A DNA stretch of 64,000 nt from JABFRZ01 sp036376275 (GCA_036376275.1 DASVAP010000258.1:1-64000), one strand, 5' to 3'. Positions 32,698 through 41,999 are shown, counted from the first letter of the stretch. Notes: generated from the sequence alone by a model not told the origin. Numbers and translations are program-made.

Positions 32698-33858
32698 CTA
32701 CTCCGGGCTCTGCTTCAGGAACAGATAGTAGAGCTGACCTTCGACGCGCGTCTCGCCCGCCTCGTGCTCGGCCTCGGGCCCGACCCCGAGGTACAGGTCG
32801 GCGCGGCCGGCCGTGCGGATCGCGCCGCCCGTGTCCTGGTCGAACAGGAAGCGGTTCACCGGCTCCGTCCCCTCCGCCCCGGCGGCGAAGACCAGCGCGC
32901 CGCGCGGGAAGAGCGACTTGTCGGTCGCGACCGAGCGTCCGGCGGTGACGGGCACGTCCAGGCTCCCGTGCGGGTTGCCCTCGATCGGCGTGAAGAAGAC
33001 GTAGGACTGGTTGCGGTCGAGATACTCCTGCACCTCCTCCGGCGAGGTCCCCGCGGCCCACGCGCGGATCGTGCGCAGGCTGACCTGACCCTTCGGGATC
33101 TTCCCGTCGGCCTCGAGCTCGCGCCCGAGCGAGGTGTAGGGCCGTCCGTTCTTGCCGGCGTAGCCGAAGCGCAGCAGCGTGCCGTCGGCCAGCTCGACGA
33201 AGGCCGAGCCGTTGACGTGCGCGATGTAGGCGTCGAGCGGGTCGGCCAGCCACACGAGCTCCTTGCCGCGCAGCATCCCGCTGGCCTCGATGGCCCCGCG
33301 CGTGGGGTACTCGGGCCACAGCTTGGTCGGCGTGCGCCAGCCGGCCACGCTGCCGTCCTTGTTCTTCACCAGGTCCTCCGGCAGGGCGAAGAGCGGGAAG
33401 CGGTGCGCGTCGTCGGGGAACATGCTCCCGCGCAGGATCGGCGTGCAGTAGGCGGTGAAGAGCACGCCGCCGCCCTTGCCGTCCCAGCCGGCCGACTTGT
33501 AGACCTGGAACTCGCGCGCGAGCGCCTCCTGGAACGCGGCCGCGCTCGTGGTCGACCCCAGCAACCTCTCGAAGCGCTCGAGCGAGGCCAGCGCGCGCGC
33601 GTGGTCGATGCCGGCGGCCGGGAAGAAGCCCGGCGCGTGCGGGCGGCGCATCCAGTCGAGGGAGTGCGCGAGCGCCGGGCGCAGCTCGTCGCGCCGCGCC
33701 CACTCGCCGGAGAAGTCCGGGATCTCCTCGTCGGGCCCGAGCGGCAGGAGCGCCGGCATGCCGGCCCCCAGCGGACGCCCGTAGTCCGGCGTGGTGCGGC
33801 AGGCCCCGAGGGCGAGGAGCAGGGTGAGGAGCGAGGAGAGGCGGAGCGCGCACTTCAT
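32698..33858 (-). CDS. mltA: Membrane-bound lytic murein transglycosylase A
   Basis: 386 residues with a lipoprotein signal (LLALGAC, Cys20). MltA cleaves peptidoglycan glycan strands with formation of 1,6-anhydromuramic acid. The MltA domain includes GVLFTAYCTPILRGS, PTRGAIEASGML and LVWLADPLDAYIAHVNGSAF. The C-terminal 3D-like domain ends with NRFLFDQDTGGAIRTAGRAD, containing the catalytic aspartate region. The length matches the family. It shows that the organism has peptidoglycan, in line with current understanding of planctomycetes. Confidence 0.92.
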   Translation of the reverse strand: MKCALRLSSLLTLLLALGACRTTPDYGRPLGAGMPALLPLGPDEEIPDFSGEWARRDELRPALAHSLDWMRRPHAPGFFPAAGIDHARALASLERFERLLGSTTSAAAFQEALAREFQVYKSAGWDGKGGGVLFTAYCTPILRGSMFPDDAHRFPLFALPEDLVKNKDGSVAGWRTPTKLWPEYPTRGAIEASGMLRGKELVWLADPLDAYIAHVNGSAFVELADGTLLRFGYAGKNGRPYTSLGRELEADGKIPKGQVSLRTIRAWAAGTSPEEVQEYLDRNQSYVFFTPIEGNPHGSLDVPVTAGRSVATDKSLFPRGALVFAAGAEGTEPVNRFLFDQDTGGAIRTAGRADLYLGVGPEAEHEAGETRVEGQLYYLFLKQSPE

Positions 33859-33964
33859 GCGCCCCGAGGATACGGTCCGGCCCAGCGCGCTCCAGGCCCA
33901 CCGCGGGTCGCGCGCGGTGCCGTACCGGGAAGGAAGGCACGCGCGGGATCGCGCGTCCGGTGGC

Positions 33965-34429
33965 TCAGTCGGGCTCTTCCCAGACCACCCGCAGCTCGTG
34001 GGGCCGCCGCTTCCCGGACTTCGCCTCCTCGCGCAGCCGCACCGAGGCCTCGCCTTCCTCGCCCTCCACCTCGAACGCGCACGTCCAGGCGTGCGGTCCC
34101 TGGCTCGTCTCGCGGATCACGCTCCCGCCATCGCGCTGGATGCGGCGCAGGACGGCCTCGCGCGCCTGGACGAAGGCGGTGTGCCCGCCGCTGCCGGCGT
34201 AGCGCACGGTCCATTCGGCCTCGGCGTGGAACGGGCTGGCGGAGACGTCCAGGTCGTACTCGGCGTCCTCGAGCTGGCCCTCCAGGCTCTGGACCAGCTC
34301 CTGGAACTCGCGCGCGTCGCCGTCGTCGCCAAAGAACTCGCCGTCCAGGTCCCCGCGGACGTGGACGATGATGCAGCCGGGGGTCAGGGCGAGCAGGGCG
34401 GTCAGGAGCCAGGCGAGGGAGGGCTTCAT
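33965..34429 (-). CDS. Small lipoprotein of unknown function
   Basis: 154 residues starting at ATG 34427-34429, chosen because a lipoprotein signal follows (LTALLALTPGC, Cys19). The frame is open far upstream only as a shadow of the divergent gene. The mature part is acidic at first (DGEFFGDDGDAREFQELVQS) and then a beta-rich domain with a conserved-looking HAWTCAFEVEGE. No family was recognised. It precedes mltA by 106 bp in the same direction, and diverges from the PAS-GAF gene across 187 bp. Confidence 0.65.
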   Translation of the reverse strand: MKPSLAWLLTALLALTPGCIIVHVRGDLDGEFFGDDGDAREFQELVQSLEGQLEDAEYDLDVSASPFHAEAEWTVRYAGSGGHTAFVQAREAVLRRIQRDGGSVIRETSQGPHAWTCAFEVEGEEGEASVRLREEAKSGKRRPHELRVVWEEPD

Positions 34430-34604
34430 CGGGTTCTCGGAGTTCGAGCGTGGGAGGGACGGAGGGAGCTGCGGACCCGCAGGGAGGGCGTTACGCGCTC
34501 CTCCGGCGCTCGTTTCGGGCTGCCCGGGGAATGGCGCGCTACACTGAACTGGTCGCTCCACGGTTCTCCGGCGTTGGCGACCTTCGGTGGACTCCGGAGC
34601 CGGC

Positions 34605-34610
34605 AGGAGG
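34605..34610 (+). promoter_or_regulatory. Shine-Dalgarno AGGAGG fixing the start of the PAS-GAF gene
   Basis: A full AGGAGG lies six bases before the ATG at 34617. It decides between that start and an in-frame ATG ten codons earlier. Consensus ribosome-binding sites are otherwise rare in this window. Confidence 0.75.
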
Positions 34611-34616
34611 CAGTCA

Positions 34617-36449
34617 ATGGAACGGGCGGACGAAGGCCCCGAGCGCTCGCGCGTCGTGCGCACCGCGCCGGCCCTGATCGCCGGGGCCGGCCTGCTGGCC
34701 TCGGGCGCCCTCTGCTGGAGCTTGTGGCAGAGCGAGCGGGCCATCGCCGGGATGGGCCAGCAGCGCGACGCCGCCCACCGCACGGCCGAGGTCCGGCGCG
34801 CGATCGACGGGACCCTGGCCCAGGTCCGCTCGGTGCTGGCGCTCTTCGCCAGCTCTCTCGAGGTCGTGCCCAAGGAGCTCGAGACCTTCACGAGCCAGAG
34901 CTTCCTCAACCATCCGCCGCTGCGCGCGATCCTGTGGGTCGAGGCGCGCGCTGGCGCTCCGCTCGCAGTGAGCCAGTTCGTCGGCGACGAGAGCGAGCCA
35001 TTCGCCGTCGGGACGGACCTCGGGGCGGTGCCCGAGATCGTCGCGACGCTCTTGCGCTCGCGCCAGCTCAGCGCCTTGACCGTCTCCCGCCCGTTCGCCA
35101 CGGAGGGGACGCGCGTCCTGGTCGCGCTCCCGTTCCTTCCGCAAGACAGCCGCGCCCAGGGCTACGTCTGCGCCCTCGTGGATCCGGCGGCGCTACTCGT
35201 CGCCGAGCCGGCCTCGACCCCGGCCGACTTCGCCCTGCGGCTGGTCGACACGAGCGAGGGCGAGGAGCGCGTGCTGGCCGGCACGATCGACGGCGGGGAC
35301 ACGCGCGACCAGCAGGATCTCCCGGTCGGAGACCGGAACTGGCGTATCACCGCCATCGCTCCCGCCGCGGCCATGGCGCGCCCGTGGCTGCCCTGGCTCG
35401 CGCTCGGCTTCGGACTGCTCGGCGCGGCGCTGCTGGCCGCGACGGTCGCGGTGGCCACGGGCCGCGCGCGCATCCAGCGCCTCGTGAAGGAGCGCACGCG
35501 CGAGGTGCGCCAGTCCTACGACACGCTCGCGCTGGAGGCCAAGGACCGCCTGGCGGCGATGGCCGTCGCGCGCCGGGCCGAGCGCCGCCTGCGGGCGATC
35601 ATCGACCTCCTGCCGGAGCTGATCGTCCTGCGCGACGAGCTCGGGCGCATCCTGCTGGCCAACCGGGCCGCCGCCGAGGCCTTCGGGACGAAGCCCGAGG
35701 AGCTGCTCATGTCGCGCCGGCGCCTGAAGACCGAGGAGGGCGAGAGCGCGGCCCAGCAGGTGGAGCGCGCCCTGATCGCCGAGCAGCGCTCGCGGGTGAT
35801 CCCCGAGCGCGTCGTGGTGGATGCCGCGGGTCGGCGCCGCGTCCTGCGCGAGACCCTGATCCCCTGCGAGGGCTTCGGTGACGACGCCCGCGCGCTGCTC
35901 TCGGTGGCCAGCGACGTCAGCGAGCAGACGCGCAGCGCCGACCTCCTGCGCGTCCAGAACCGCCTGCTGCGCACGCTCGCGCGCGGCACGAACCCCGAGC
36001 AGGTCCTGGCGGACACCGTGCTGGCGGCAGAGGAGCTCGTGCCGGGCATGCGCGGCTCGGTGCTCCTCCTGTCGCCGGACGGAGAGCACCTCGTACACGG
36101 CTACGCGCCGCACCTGCCGGAGGCCTACAACCAGGCCATCAGCGGCCTCGCGATCGGCCCCACGGCCGGCTCCTGCGGCGCCGCCGCGGCCACGAACCAG
36201 CGCGTCTTCGTCGAGGACGTGAACACCCACCCGAACTGGGCGCCCTACCGCGACCTGGCCGCGCGCGCGGGCTTCCGCGCCTGCTGGTCGCACCCGATCC
36301 GCTCCGCCGACGAGCAGGTGCTCGGCACCTTCGCCTTCTACCTGGCCGAGCCGCGCAAGCCCGAGCCGTTCGAGGAAGCGCTGATCGAGTCCCTCGCGCA
36401 CCTGGCCGGCATGGCGATCGAGCGCGCCCGGCAGGAGGCGGGAGCGTAG
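34617..36449 (+). CDS. Membrane sensor protein with CHASE-like, PAS and GAF domains, no output domain
   Basis: 610 residues. Two membrane helices (about 18-38 and 257-283) frame a periplasmic domain with CHASE-like features (LNHPPLRAILWVEARAG, VSRPFATEGTRVLVALPF). After a coiled-coil linker comes a PAS domain (about 325-430; LIVLRDELGRILLANRAAAE) and a GAF domain (about 450-605; VLLLSPDGEHLVHGYAPHLP, LAIGPTAGSCGAAAATNQRV, ACWSHPIRSADEQVLGTFAF). The protein ends right after GAF, where a histidine kinase or GGDEF domain would normally follow. The next gene on the same strand is over 1 kb away, so the output is not simply split off. Confidence 0.82.
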   Translation: MERADEGPERSRVVRTAPALIAGAGLLASGALCWSLWQSERAIAGMGQQRDAAHRTAEVRRAIDGTLAQVRSVLALFASSLEVVPKELETFTSQSFLNHPPLRAILWVEARAGAPLAVSQFVGDESEPFAVGTDLGAVPEIVATLLRSRQLSALTVSRPFATEGTRVLVALPFLPQDSRAQGYVCALVDPAALLVAEPASTPADFALRLVDTSEGEERVLAGTIDGGDTRDQQDLPVGDRNWRITAIAPAAAMARPWLPWLALGFGLLGAALLAATVAVATGRARIQRLVKERTREVRQSYDTLALEAKDRLAAMAVARRAERRLRAIIDLLPELIVLRDELGRILLANRAAAEAFGTKPEELLMSRRRLKTEEGESAAQQVERALIAEQRSRVIPERVVVDAAGRRRVLRETLIPCEGFGDDARALLSVASDVSEQTRSADLLRVQNRLLRTLARGTNPEQVLADTVLAAEELVPGMRGSVLLLSPDGEHLVHGYAPHLPEAYNQAISGLAIGPTAGSCGAAAATNQRVFVEDVNTHPNWAPYRDLAARAGFRACWSHPIRSADEQVLGTFAFYLAEPRKPEPFEEALIESLAHLAGMAIERARQEAGA

Positions 36450-36454
36450 AGGCC

Positions 36455-36862
36455 TCAGCGCGCGGCGCGGATCGCCCACGCGTCGCTCAGGCGGTGAACG
36501 CGGGCGCAGGCCTCCTCGGGGGTGAGCCAGCACGCGCTCGGCGCGCCGACGAAGCGCGCGCGGAAGTAGCGGGCCTGGACCTCGAGGGCGCGGCCGGAGC
36601 GTGTGACGAGGTGCTCGATGGCGTCGGCCAGGTGAGCCTCGAGCGTGATGCCGCAGGCGCACTCCTCCTGGATCTCGCGCGCGAGCGCCTGCTCGTGGGT
36701 CTCGCCGGGCTCGAGCCCGCCGCCGGGGAGGTACCACCCGTCCTCCTCGTGAACGAGCGCGACGCGGCCCTCGGCGTCGAACACCAGCGCGTAGGCGCCT
36801 GGACGAGGACGGTACGCGAGGTGCGGGAGGCGCGTGCCGAAGGTCGGGAGGCTCGCGCTCAC
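36455..36862 (-). CDS. Nudix hydrolase
   Basis: 135 residues with a GTG start at 36860-36862 that overlaps the upstream stop (GTGA). The Nudix box is recognisable as GGGLEPGETHEQ followed by ALAREIQEECACG, keeping the REI-EE core. The usual glycine/threonine near its end is replaced by CACG. Nudix enzymes cleave nucleoside diphosphate linked compounds, and the substrate is unknown. It is the second gene of a pair with a coiled-coil membrane protein. It converges on the PAS-GAF gene with only five bases between stops. Confidence 0.85.
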   Translation of the reverse strand: MSASLPTFGTRLPHLAYRPRPGAYALVFDAEGRVALVHEEDGWYLPGGGLEPGETHEQALAREIQEECACGITLEAHLADAIEHLVTRSGRALEVQARYFRARFVGAPSACWLTPEEACARVHRLSDAWAIRAAR

Positions 36863-37680
36863 TCCGGGACGATCACGAGGCCCCCGGACGCCCGCAGCTC
36901 GAGGCGGTAGGTCTTGCCGACGCGCGCCTCGACGAAGGGGGCCTCGCCCTGCAGGGCGCGCACGCCGAGCTCGCGCGCGAGGGTCGGGTCGCTGGCGTAG
37001 TCCCAGAAGCGCTCCCACAGGGCTCCGTGGACCGGGTCCGGGGTCGTGTCGCCGCCGTAGATGGCCGGCTGCTGGCCGCGCGCGTCGAGCGCGACCCCCT
37101 CGACCGGCTTCTGGTCCTCGCCGAAGAGGCGCTGGAAGAGGCACAGCGAGGTGCCGCGCAGCGCGTCGCCCTGCTCGACGTAGCGGTCCTCGAACTGGAT
37201 CACGAGGCTCTCGACGTAGACGCGGCGGCCCGCGACGGTCAGCTCCTGGCCCGGCGCGAGCGGCGCGCCGTCGGGGCCGAGCTCGGTGAAGCGCACGGTC
37301 GTGCGCACGCGCTCGGGCTCGTCGGCCGGCGCGCCCTGGGCCAGGATCTCGAGACGCGCGACCCGGTGCTGCACCTTCAGCAGGCGGTTGGCGAGCTCGA
37401 GGGCGCGGATGTGCTGCTCCTGCTCGGCCACCACGACCTCGAGGCGCCGGATCTCGGCGGCGCGGCTCTCCAGCTCGCGGCCGAGGCGCTGGATCTCGAG
37501 CCGGCGCTCCTCCAGGTCGCTGCGCGCAGCCGTCAGCTCCGCCGTGCGCGCTTCCAGGTCGCGCTCGCTCGCTCCGAGCTTGGCCCGCAGGAAAAGGGTC
37601 CACCAGCCGGCCAGGAGCGCCAGGGCCAGCAGCACGACCGTGCGGAAGAAGACGTTGACGCTCTGGAAGGTGCCCGCCAC
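36859..37680 (-). CDS. Membrane-anchored coiled-coil protein of unknown function
   Basis: 273 residues. An N-terminal membrane helix (about 10-30, FRTVVLLALALLAGWWTLFL) is followed by a long coiled coil (about 35-110; DLEERRLEIQRLGRELESRA, EIRRLEVVVAEQEQHIRALE). A beta-rich C-terminal domain (about 120-273) contains RVYVESLVIQFEDRYVEQGD, FWDYASDPTLARELGVRALQ and GKTYRLELRASGGLVIVPE. The arrangement suggests an extracytoplasmic sensor or scaffold. The family is not recognised. It is co-transcribed with the Nudix gene. Confidence 0.68.
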   Translation of the reverse strand: MAGTFQSVNVFFRTVVLLALALLAGWWTLFLRAKLGASERDLEARTAELTAARSDLEERRLEIQRLGRELESRAAEIRRLEVVVAEQEQHIRALELANRLLKVQHRVARLEILAQGAPADEPERVRTTVRFTELGPDGAPLAPGQELTVAGRRVYVESLVIQFEDRYVEQGDALRGTSLCLFQRLFGEDQKPVEGVALDARGQQPAIYGGDTTPDPVHGALWERFWDYASDPTLARELGVRALQGEAPFVEARVGKTYRLELRASGGLVIVPE

Positions 37681-37796
37681 GGGGGCGTTTCTAGCAAACG
37701 CGCCCGGGACCCGGGAGCGCGCTCGGCCCGCGCGGCCAGGAAGGCGAGGAGGTGTGCTGGAGCCCGGCCGGCCGGGAGGTATCCTCCGGAGTCACC

Positions 37797-38486
37797 ATGG
37801 CAATCGAAGGCAACCGCTACCGCGCCCTGACCTTCGACTGCTACGGGACGCTGATCGACTGGGACAAGGGCATCCGCTCGGCCTTGAGGGAGGTCAAGGG
37901 CCTCGCGGGCTGCGACCTCGAGCGCCTGCTGCGCGAGCGCGAGGAGGCCGAGAAGGAGCTCCTCGCCGGTCCCTACCGCATCTACAGCGGGATCCTGGGC
38001 GACAGCCTGAAGGTCGCGGCCGCCCAGCAGGGCAGGAACCTCGCCTACGGCGAGGTGCTCGGCTTCGTCAACACGATGAACCGCTGGCCCGCCTTCCCGG
38101 ACACGGGCAAGATCCTGCGGCGGCTGACCTTCCAGTACGTGCTCGCGCTGCTCTCGAACGTCGAGACGAAGGTGCTGCAGGCCTCCGTCAAGCTGATCGG
38201 CGCGCCCTTCGTCGCGCTGATCACGGCCGAGGACATCCAGAGCTACAAGCCCGCGCCGAAGCACTGGGAGACGGCCCTGAAGCGTCTGCACATGCCCGCG
38301 GAGAGCGTGCTGCACGTCGCGGGCAGCCTGTACCACGACATCCGGCCCGCGCGCGCGCTCGGCTTCCCCACCGTCTGGATCAACCGACGCAACGAGCCGG
38401 TGCCGGAGGACGTGGACCCGGCCACCGTCTTCCCGGACCTCGTCGCGCTGTCCGGAGCCCTGCTCGGGACCTCGACCACCGGCTGA
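37797..38486 (+). CDS. HAD hydrolase, L-2-haloacid dehalogenase-like
   Basis: 229 residues starting at ATG 37797. Motif I is LTFDCYGTLIDW with nucleophile D14. The residue two positions on is tyrosine rather than aspartate, as in L-2-haloacid dehalogenases. Later motifs are ALLSNVETK (motif II serine) and SYKPAPKHWETAL (motif III lysine), with HVAGSLYHDIRPARALGFPT at the end. Dehalogenase activity is possible, but many relatives act on other substrates. It stands alone, divergent from the coiled-coil/Nudix pair across 116 bp. Confidence 0.82.
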   Translation: MAIEGNRYRALTFDCYGTLIDWDKGIRSALREVKGLAGCDLERLLREREEAEKELLAGPYRIYSGILGDSLKVAAAQQGRNLAYGEVLGFVNTMNRWPAFPDTGKILRRLTFQYVLALLSNVETKVLQASVKLIGAPFVALITAEDIQSYKPAPKHWETALKRLHMPAESVLHVAGSLYHDIRPARALGFPTVWINRRNEPVPEDVDPATVFPDLVALSGALLGTSTTG

Positions 38487-38631
38487 GCGGCCCTGGAGGC
38501 ACGGCGGCCGCCCGCGCGGCCCGATTCCCTCCGGATTGTGGGGAACGTCGGATCCTCGGCGGCAACTCCACCCGCGAACCACTCGCGGAGGCGCGGCGAT
38601 CCCGGGGCGCGCGGTCCTTGCCTCCGGGCCG

Positions 38632-38656
38632 GCTCCCCCGGTCTCCTCCGGGGAGC
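38632..38656. terminator. Candidate terminator hairpin between convergent genes
   Basis: GCTCCCCCGG-TCTCC-TCCGGGGAGC forms a nine-pair stem with one bulged C. It lies in the 218-bp space between the convergent HAD and MBL-rhodanese genes. No T-run follows, so it is only a candidate. Confidence 0.35.
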
Positions 38657-38704
38657 TCCTTGGGATCCCGCGCCTCCGCGCTTCTCGCTCCGGCGTGGTT
38701 CCGC

Positions 38705-40096
38705 TCAGCGCGCGCAGGCCCCGGCGGCTCCGGCCCAGGCGTCCATGCCGCCCACGAGGTCGGTCACGCGCGCGAAGCCGGCCGCCTCGAGCTGGCTGCG
38801 GGCGATCGAGGAGCGGTACCCGGACTTGCACACGACCACGAGCTCGCGCTCGCGCGGGATGCGCTCGAGCGAGCGCGCGAGGTCGTCGAGCACGACGTGC
38901 TGCGCGCCCTCGATGTGGCCCGCGTTCCACTCGTTGCTGGTGCGCACGTCGAGCACGAGCGGCGCGCGCGGCGCGGCCAGGCGTCGGGCCAGGTCCTCGC
39001 GCGCGATGCGCGCGCCGCGCACGAGGAGCTCGGGCCGGCCGCGGGCGGCCTCGGTGCCGCCGGCCACGAAGCCGAGCACGCGGTCGAAGCCGATGCGCCC
39101 GAGGCGCAGGGCCGATTCCTCCTCCTTGCCGGGGGCCGTGACGAGCACGATCGGGCGCTCCGGATCGAACAGCGTCCCGACCCAGCTCGCGTAGCGTCCC
39201 GACAGGCCGACGTTGATCGCGCCGCGCAGGTGCTCGGCGGCGTGGGCGTCGGCGTCGCGCGTGTCGAGCAGCAGGGCCCCGCCCTGGACGTGGCGCAGGG
39301 CGTCGTCGAGCGGCAGCGGCGCCAGCGCGCGCTGCAGGACCTTCCCGAGCGTCGCATGCTCGGATCGGTTCAGGCCGGCATCGTAGGCGAAGTAGGCCGG
39401 CGCGGCCGGCTGGTCGGCGGTCACGAGGCCCACGAACTCGGCCTTGCTCATGGGCTGCAGCGCGTAGTTCACGCGACGCTGCACGCCGATCGTCGAGCTC
39501 GTGTCGCTCGAGAGGTTCTTGCCGCAGGCCGAGCCGGCCCCGTGGCCGGGATACACGAGCGTCTCGTCCGGCAGCGCGAGCAGCTTCTGCAGCGAGGCGT
39601 GCAGCATGCCGGCCAGGTCCTCGGCCCGCATGCCGGCCGCCACCATCAGGTCCGGCCGCCCGACGTCGCCGATGAAGAGCGTGTCGCCCGTCAGCACGGC
39701 CACCGGCTTCGCGGGGTCCTTGGCCAGGTCGGTGACGAGGATGCACACCGATTCGGGCGTGTGCCCGGGCGTCTCGAGGAAGCGGAGGTGCACGTCGCCG
39801 AGCTCGAGCGTCCCGCCCTCGCGCATCGGCTCGACCGGGTACTCGGCCTTGCCGCGCGCGCCGAGGTGGATCGTGGCGCCCGTGCGCTCGCGCAGCTCGA
39901 GGTGTCCGGCCAGGAAATCGGCGTGGAAGTGCGTGAGCAGGACGTGGCGGATCGTGGCCCCCAGCCGGGCCGCCTTCTCCAGGTAGACCTCAACGTCCCG
40001 GCGGGGGTCGACGACCACGGCGGTCTTCGTGCGCTCGTCGACGATCAGGTAGGAGGCCTGGGACAGGCAGGCGAGGTAGATCTGCTCGAGGTGCAT
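38705..40096 (-). CDS. Persulfide-dioxygenase-type MBL protein fused to two rhodanese domains
   Basis: 463 residues, ATG at 40094-40096. The metallo-beta-lactamase part (1-245) has LLTHFHADFLAGH, ETPGHTPESVC and TGDTLFIGDVGRPDL, the pattern of ETHE1-like persulfide dioxygenases. Two rhodanese domains follow. The first (about 265-350) lacks a catalytic cysteine (LVTAPGKEEES). The second (about 365-460) has it in VVCKSGYRSS. Such fusions oxidise glutathione- or CoA-persulfide to sulfite and can combine it with another sulfur to thiosulfate. It diverges from an SLC13-type anion transporter across 112 bp, consistent with a sulfur-handling locus. Confidence 0.88.
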   Translation of the reverse strand: MHLEQIYLACLSQASYLIVDERTKTAVVVDPRRDVEVYLEKAARLGATIRHVLLTHFHADFLAGHLELRERTGATIHLGARGKAEYPVEPMREGGTLELGDVHLRFLETPGHTPESVCILVTDLAKDPAKPVAVLTGDTLFIGDVGRPDLMVAAGMRAEDLAGMLHASLQKLLALPDETLVYPGHGAGSACGKNLSSDTSSTIGVQRRVNYALQPMSKAEFVGLVTADQPAAPAYFAYDAGLNRSEHATLGKVLQRALAPLPLDDALRHVQGGALLLDTRDADAHAAEHLRGAINVGLSGRYASWVGTLFDPERPIVLVTAPGKEEESALRLGRIGFDRVLGFVAGGTEAARGRPELLVRGARIAREDLARRLAAPRAPLVLDVRTSNEWNAGHIEGAQHVVLDDLARSLERIPRERELVVVCKSGYRSSIARSQLEAAGFARVTDLVGGMDAWAGAAGACAR

Positions 40097-40208
40097 GGGT
40101 GGCTCCCTTCGGTTACCGTCCCATTCTAGGGCCATTGGCGCACCGGAACCGCGGCCGCGTGGGCCGGAGACAAGCCGGGCCGCCGCGCGACCGATATACG
40201 CACGACCG

Positions 40209-41999
40209 ATGACCTGGGAAGCCTGGTTCACGCTCGCCGTCGTGCTCGTCATGGTCGTGGCCATGGCGCGGAACCTGGCCTCGGACCTGATCATGCTCGG
40301 GGCCGTCGTGCTGTTCCTGGTGGCCGGGCTCTTCTCGGACGCCTTCCCGGACGCGAGCAAGCTGCTCTCGGGCCTCGGCAACGAGGCCGTGGTCACGGTG
40401 GCGGTGCTGTACGTCGTGGTCGCGGGCCTCTCGCGCACCGGCGCGATGGAGCTCATCACGCGCCCGCTGCTCGGCCGGCCGCGCACCGTGCGCGGCGCCC
40501 AGGCCCGGCTGATGTTCCCGGTCGCCGGGATGTCGGCCTTCCTGAACAACACGCCGATCGTGGCCATGTGCCTGCCGGTCGTCTCGGACCTGGCCAAGCG
40601 CTCCGGCATCGCGGCCTCGAAGCTCTTCATGCCGCTCTCGTTCGCCACGATCCTGGGCGGGATCTGCACGCTGATCGGGACGAGCACGAACATGGTCATC
40701 TACGGCCTGTACGTGGCCGAGACCGGCAGCCGCGACGGGCTCTCCATGTTCGATCCGGCCTGGGCCGGACTGCCCTGCGCCGTGGTGGGGATCGGCTTCA
40801 TCCTGTTGACGAGCCGCTGGCTCCTGCCGGACCGCAAGTCGGCCCTCTCGGTCTCGGGCGACCCGCGCGAGTACTCGATCGAGATGGTGGTCGAGCGCGA
40901 CAGCCTCCTGATCGGCAAGACGATCGAGGAGGCCGGGCTGCGCGGTCTGCCGGGCCTGTACCTGGCCGAGATCGAGCGCCACGGGCGGCTGCTGCCGGCC
41001 GTGGCCTCGAGCGAGCGGCTGTGGAGCGACGACCGGCTCGTGTTCGTGGGCGTGGTGGACTCGATGATCGACCTGCAGCGCGTGCGCGGGCTGCGTCCGG
41101 CCACGAACCAGGTCTTCAAGCTCGATACGCCGCGCTCGGAACGCTGCCTGATCGAGGCCGTGGTCTCGAACAAGTGCCCGCTGGTGGGTCAGTCGATCCG
41201 CGACGGAAAGTTCCGCGCGGTCTACAACGCGGCCGTGATCGCCGTGGGGCACCGCGGCGAGCGCGTCAACAAGAAGATCGGCGACATCGTGCTCGAGGCC
41301 GGCGACACGCTGCTGCTCGAGGCGCACCCCTCCTTCGCCGACCAGCAGCGCAACCGCAAGGACTTCTTCCTGGTCTCGCGGCTCGAGGGCTCGACCCCGC
41401 CCGGCCACGAGCGCGCCTGGATCGCGCTGGCGATCCTGCTGGCGATGGTCGTCGTGGCCGGGTTCGAGTGGCTCTCGATGGTCCAGGCCGGGATGATCGC
41501 GGCCGCGCTGATGATCGTGAGCGGCTGCTGCAACGCCGGCCAGGCGCGCCGCAGCATCGACTGGGAGATCCTGGTGACGATCGCCGCGGCCCTGGGCGTG
41601 GGGGAGACCATGCGCACGACCGGGCTGGCGCAGCAACTGGCCGAGACGGCCATCGGCGCGACGGGCTCGGATCCATGGCTGATCCTGGTGGCGATCTACG
41701 CCACGGCCATGGTCCTGACCGAGTTCCTCAGCAACAACGCGACCGCCGCGATCATCTACCCGATCACGATGGCCACCGTGGGCGCGCTCGGCCTCGACCC
41801 GAAGCCCTACCTGATCGCGGTGATGATCGGCGCCTCCTGCGGCTTCGCGACGCCCTTCGGCTACCAGACGAACCTCATGGTCTTCGGCCCGGGCGGCTAC
41901 CGCTTCGGCGACTTCCTGCGCCTGGGCGTGGCGCTCGACCTGGTCGTGATGGCGGTGACGGTGAGCGTGCTGCCGCTGGTCTTCGACCTGCGGGCGTAG
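40209..41999 (+). CDS. SLC13/DASS-type transporter with central TrkA-C (RCK-C) domains
   Basis: 596 residues. Two membrane halves (about 1-215 and 410-596) flank a soluble insert with two RCK_C-like domains (MVVERDSLLIGKTIEEAGLR; AVVSNKCPLVGQSIRDGKFR). Each half has a hairpin signature: FLNNTPIVAMCLPV with GTSTNMVIYGL in the first, and FLSNNATAAIIYPI with ATPFGYQTNLMVFG in the second. Members with this architecture include sulfate, tricarboxylate and arsenite transporters. Next to an MBL-rhodanese protein, sulfate or a related oxyanion is the best guess. Confidence 0.85.
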   Translation: MTWEAWFTLAVVLVMVVAMARNLASDLIMLGAVVLFLVAGLFSDAFPDASKLLSGLGNEAVVTVAVLYVVVAGLSRTGAMELITRPLLGRPRTVRGAQARLMFPVAGMSAFLNNTPIVAMCLPVVSDLAKRSGIAASKLFMPLSFATILGGICTLIGTSTNMVIYGLYVAETGSRDGLSMFDPAWAGLPCAVVGIGFILLTSRWLLPDRKSALSVSGDPREYSIEMVVERDSLLIGKTIEEAGLRGLPGLYLAEIERHGRLLPAVASSERLWSDDRLVFVGVVDSMIDLQRVRGLRPATNQVFKLDTPRSERCLIEAVVSNKCPLVGQSIRDGKFRAVYNAAVIAVGHRGERVNKKIGDIVLEAGDTLLLEAHPSFADQQRNRKDFFLVSRLEGSTPPGHERAWIALAILLAMVVVAGFEWLSMVQAGMIAAALMIVSGCCNAGQARRSIDWEILVTIAAALGVGETMRTTGLAQQLAETAIGATGSDPWLILVAIYATAMVLTEFLSNNATAAIIYPITMATVGALGLDPKPYLIAVMIGASCGFATPFGYQTNLMVFGPGGYRFGDFLRLGVALDLVVMAVTVSVLPLVFDLRA

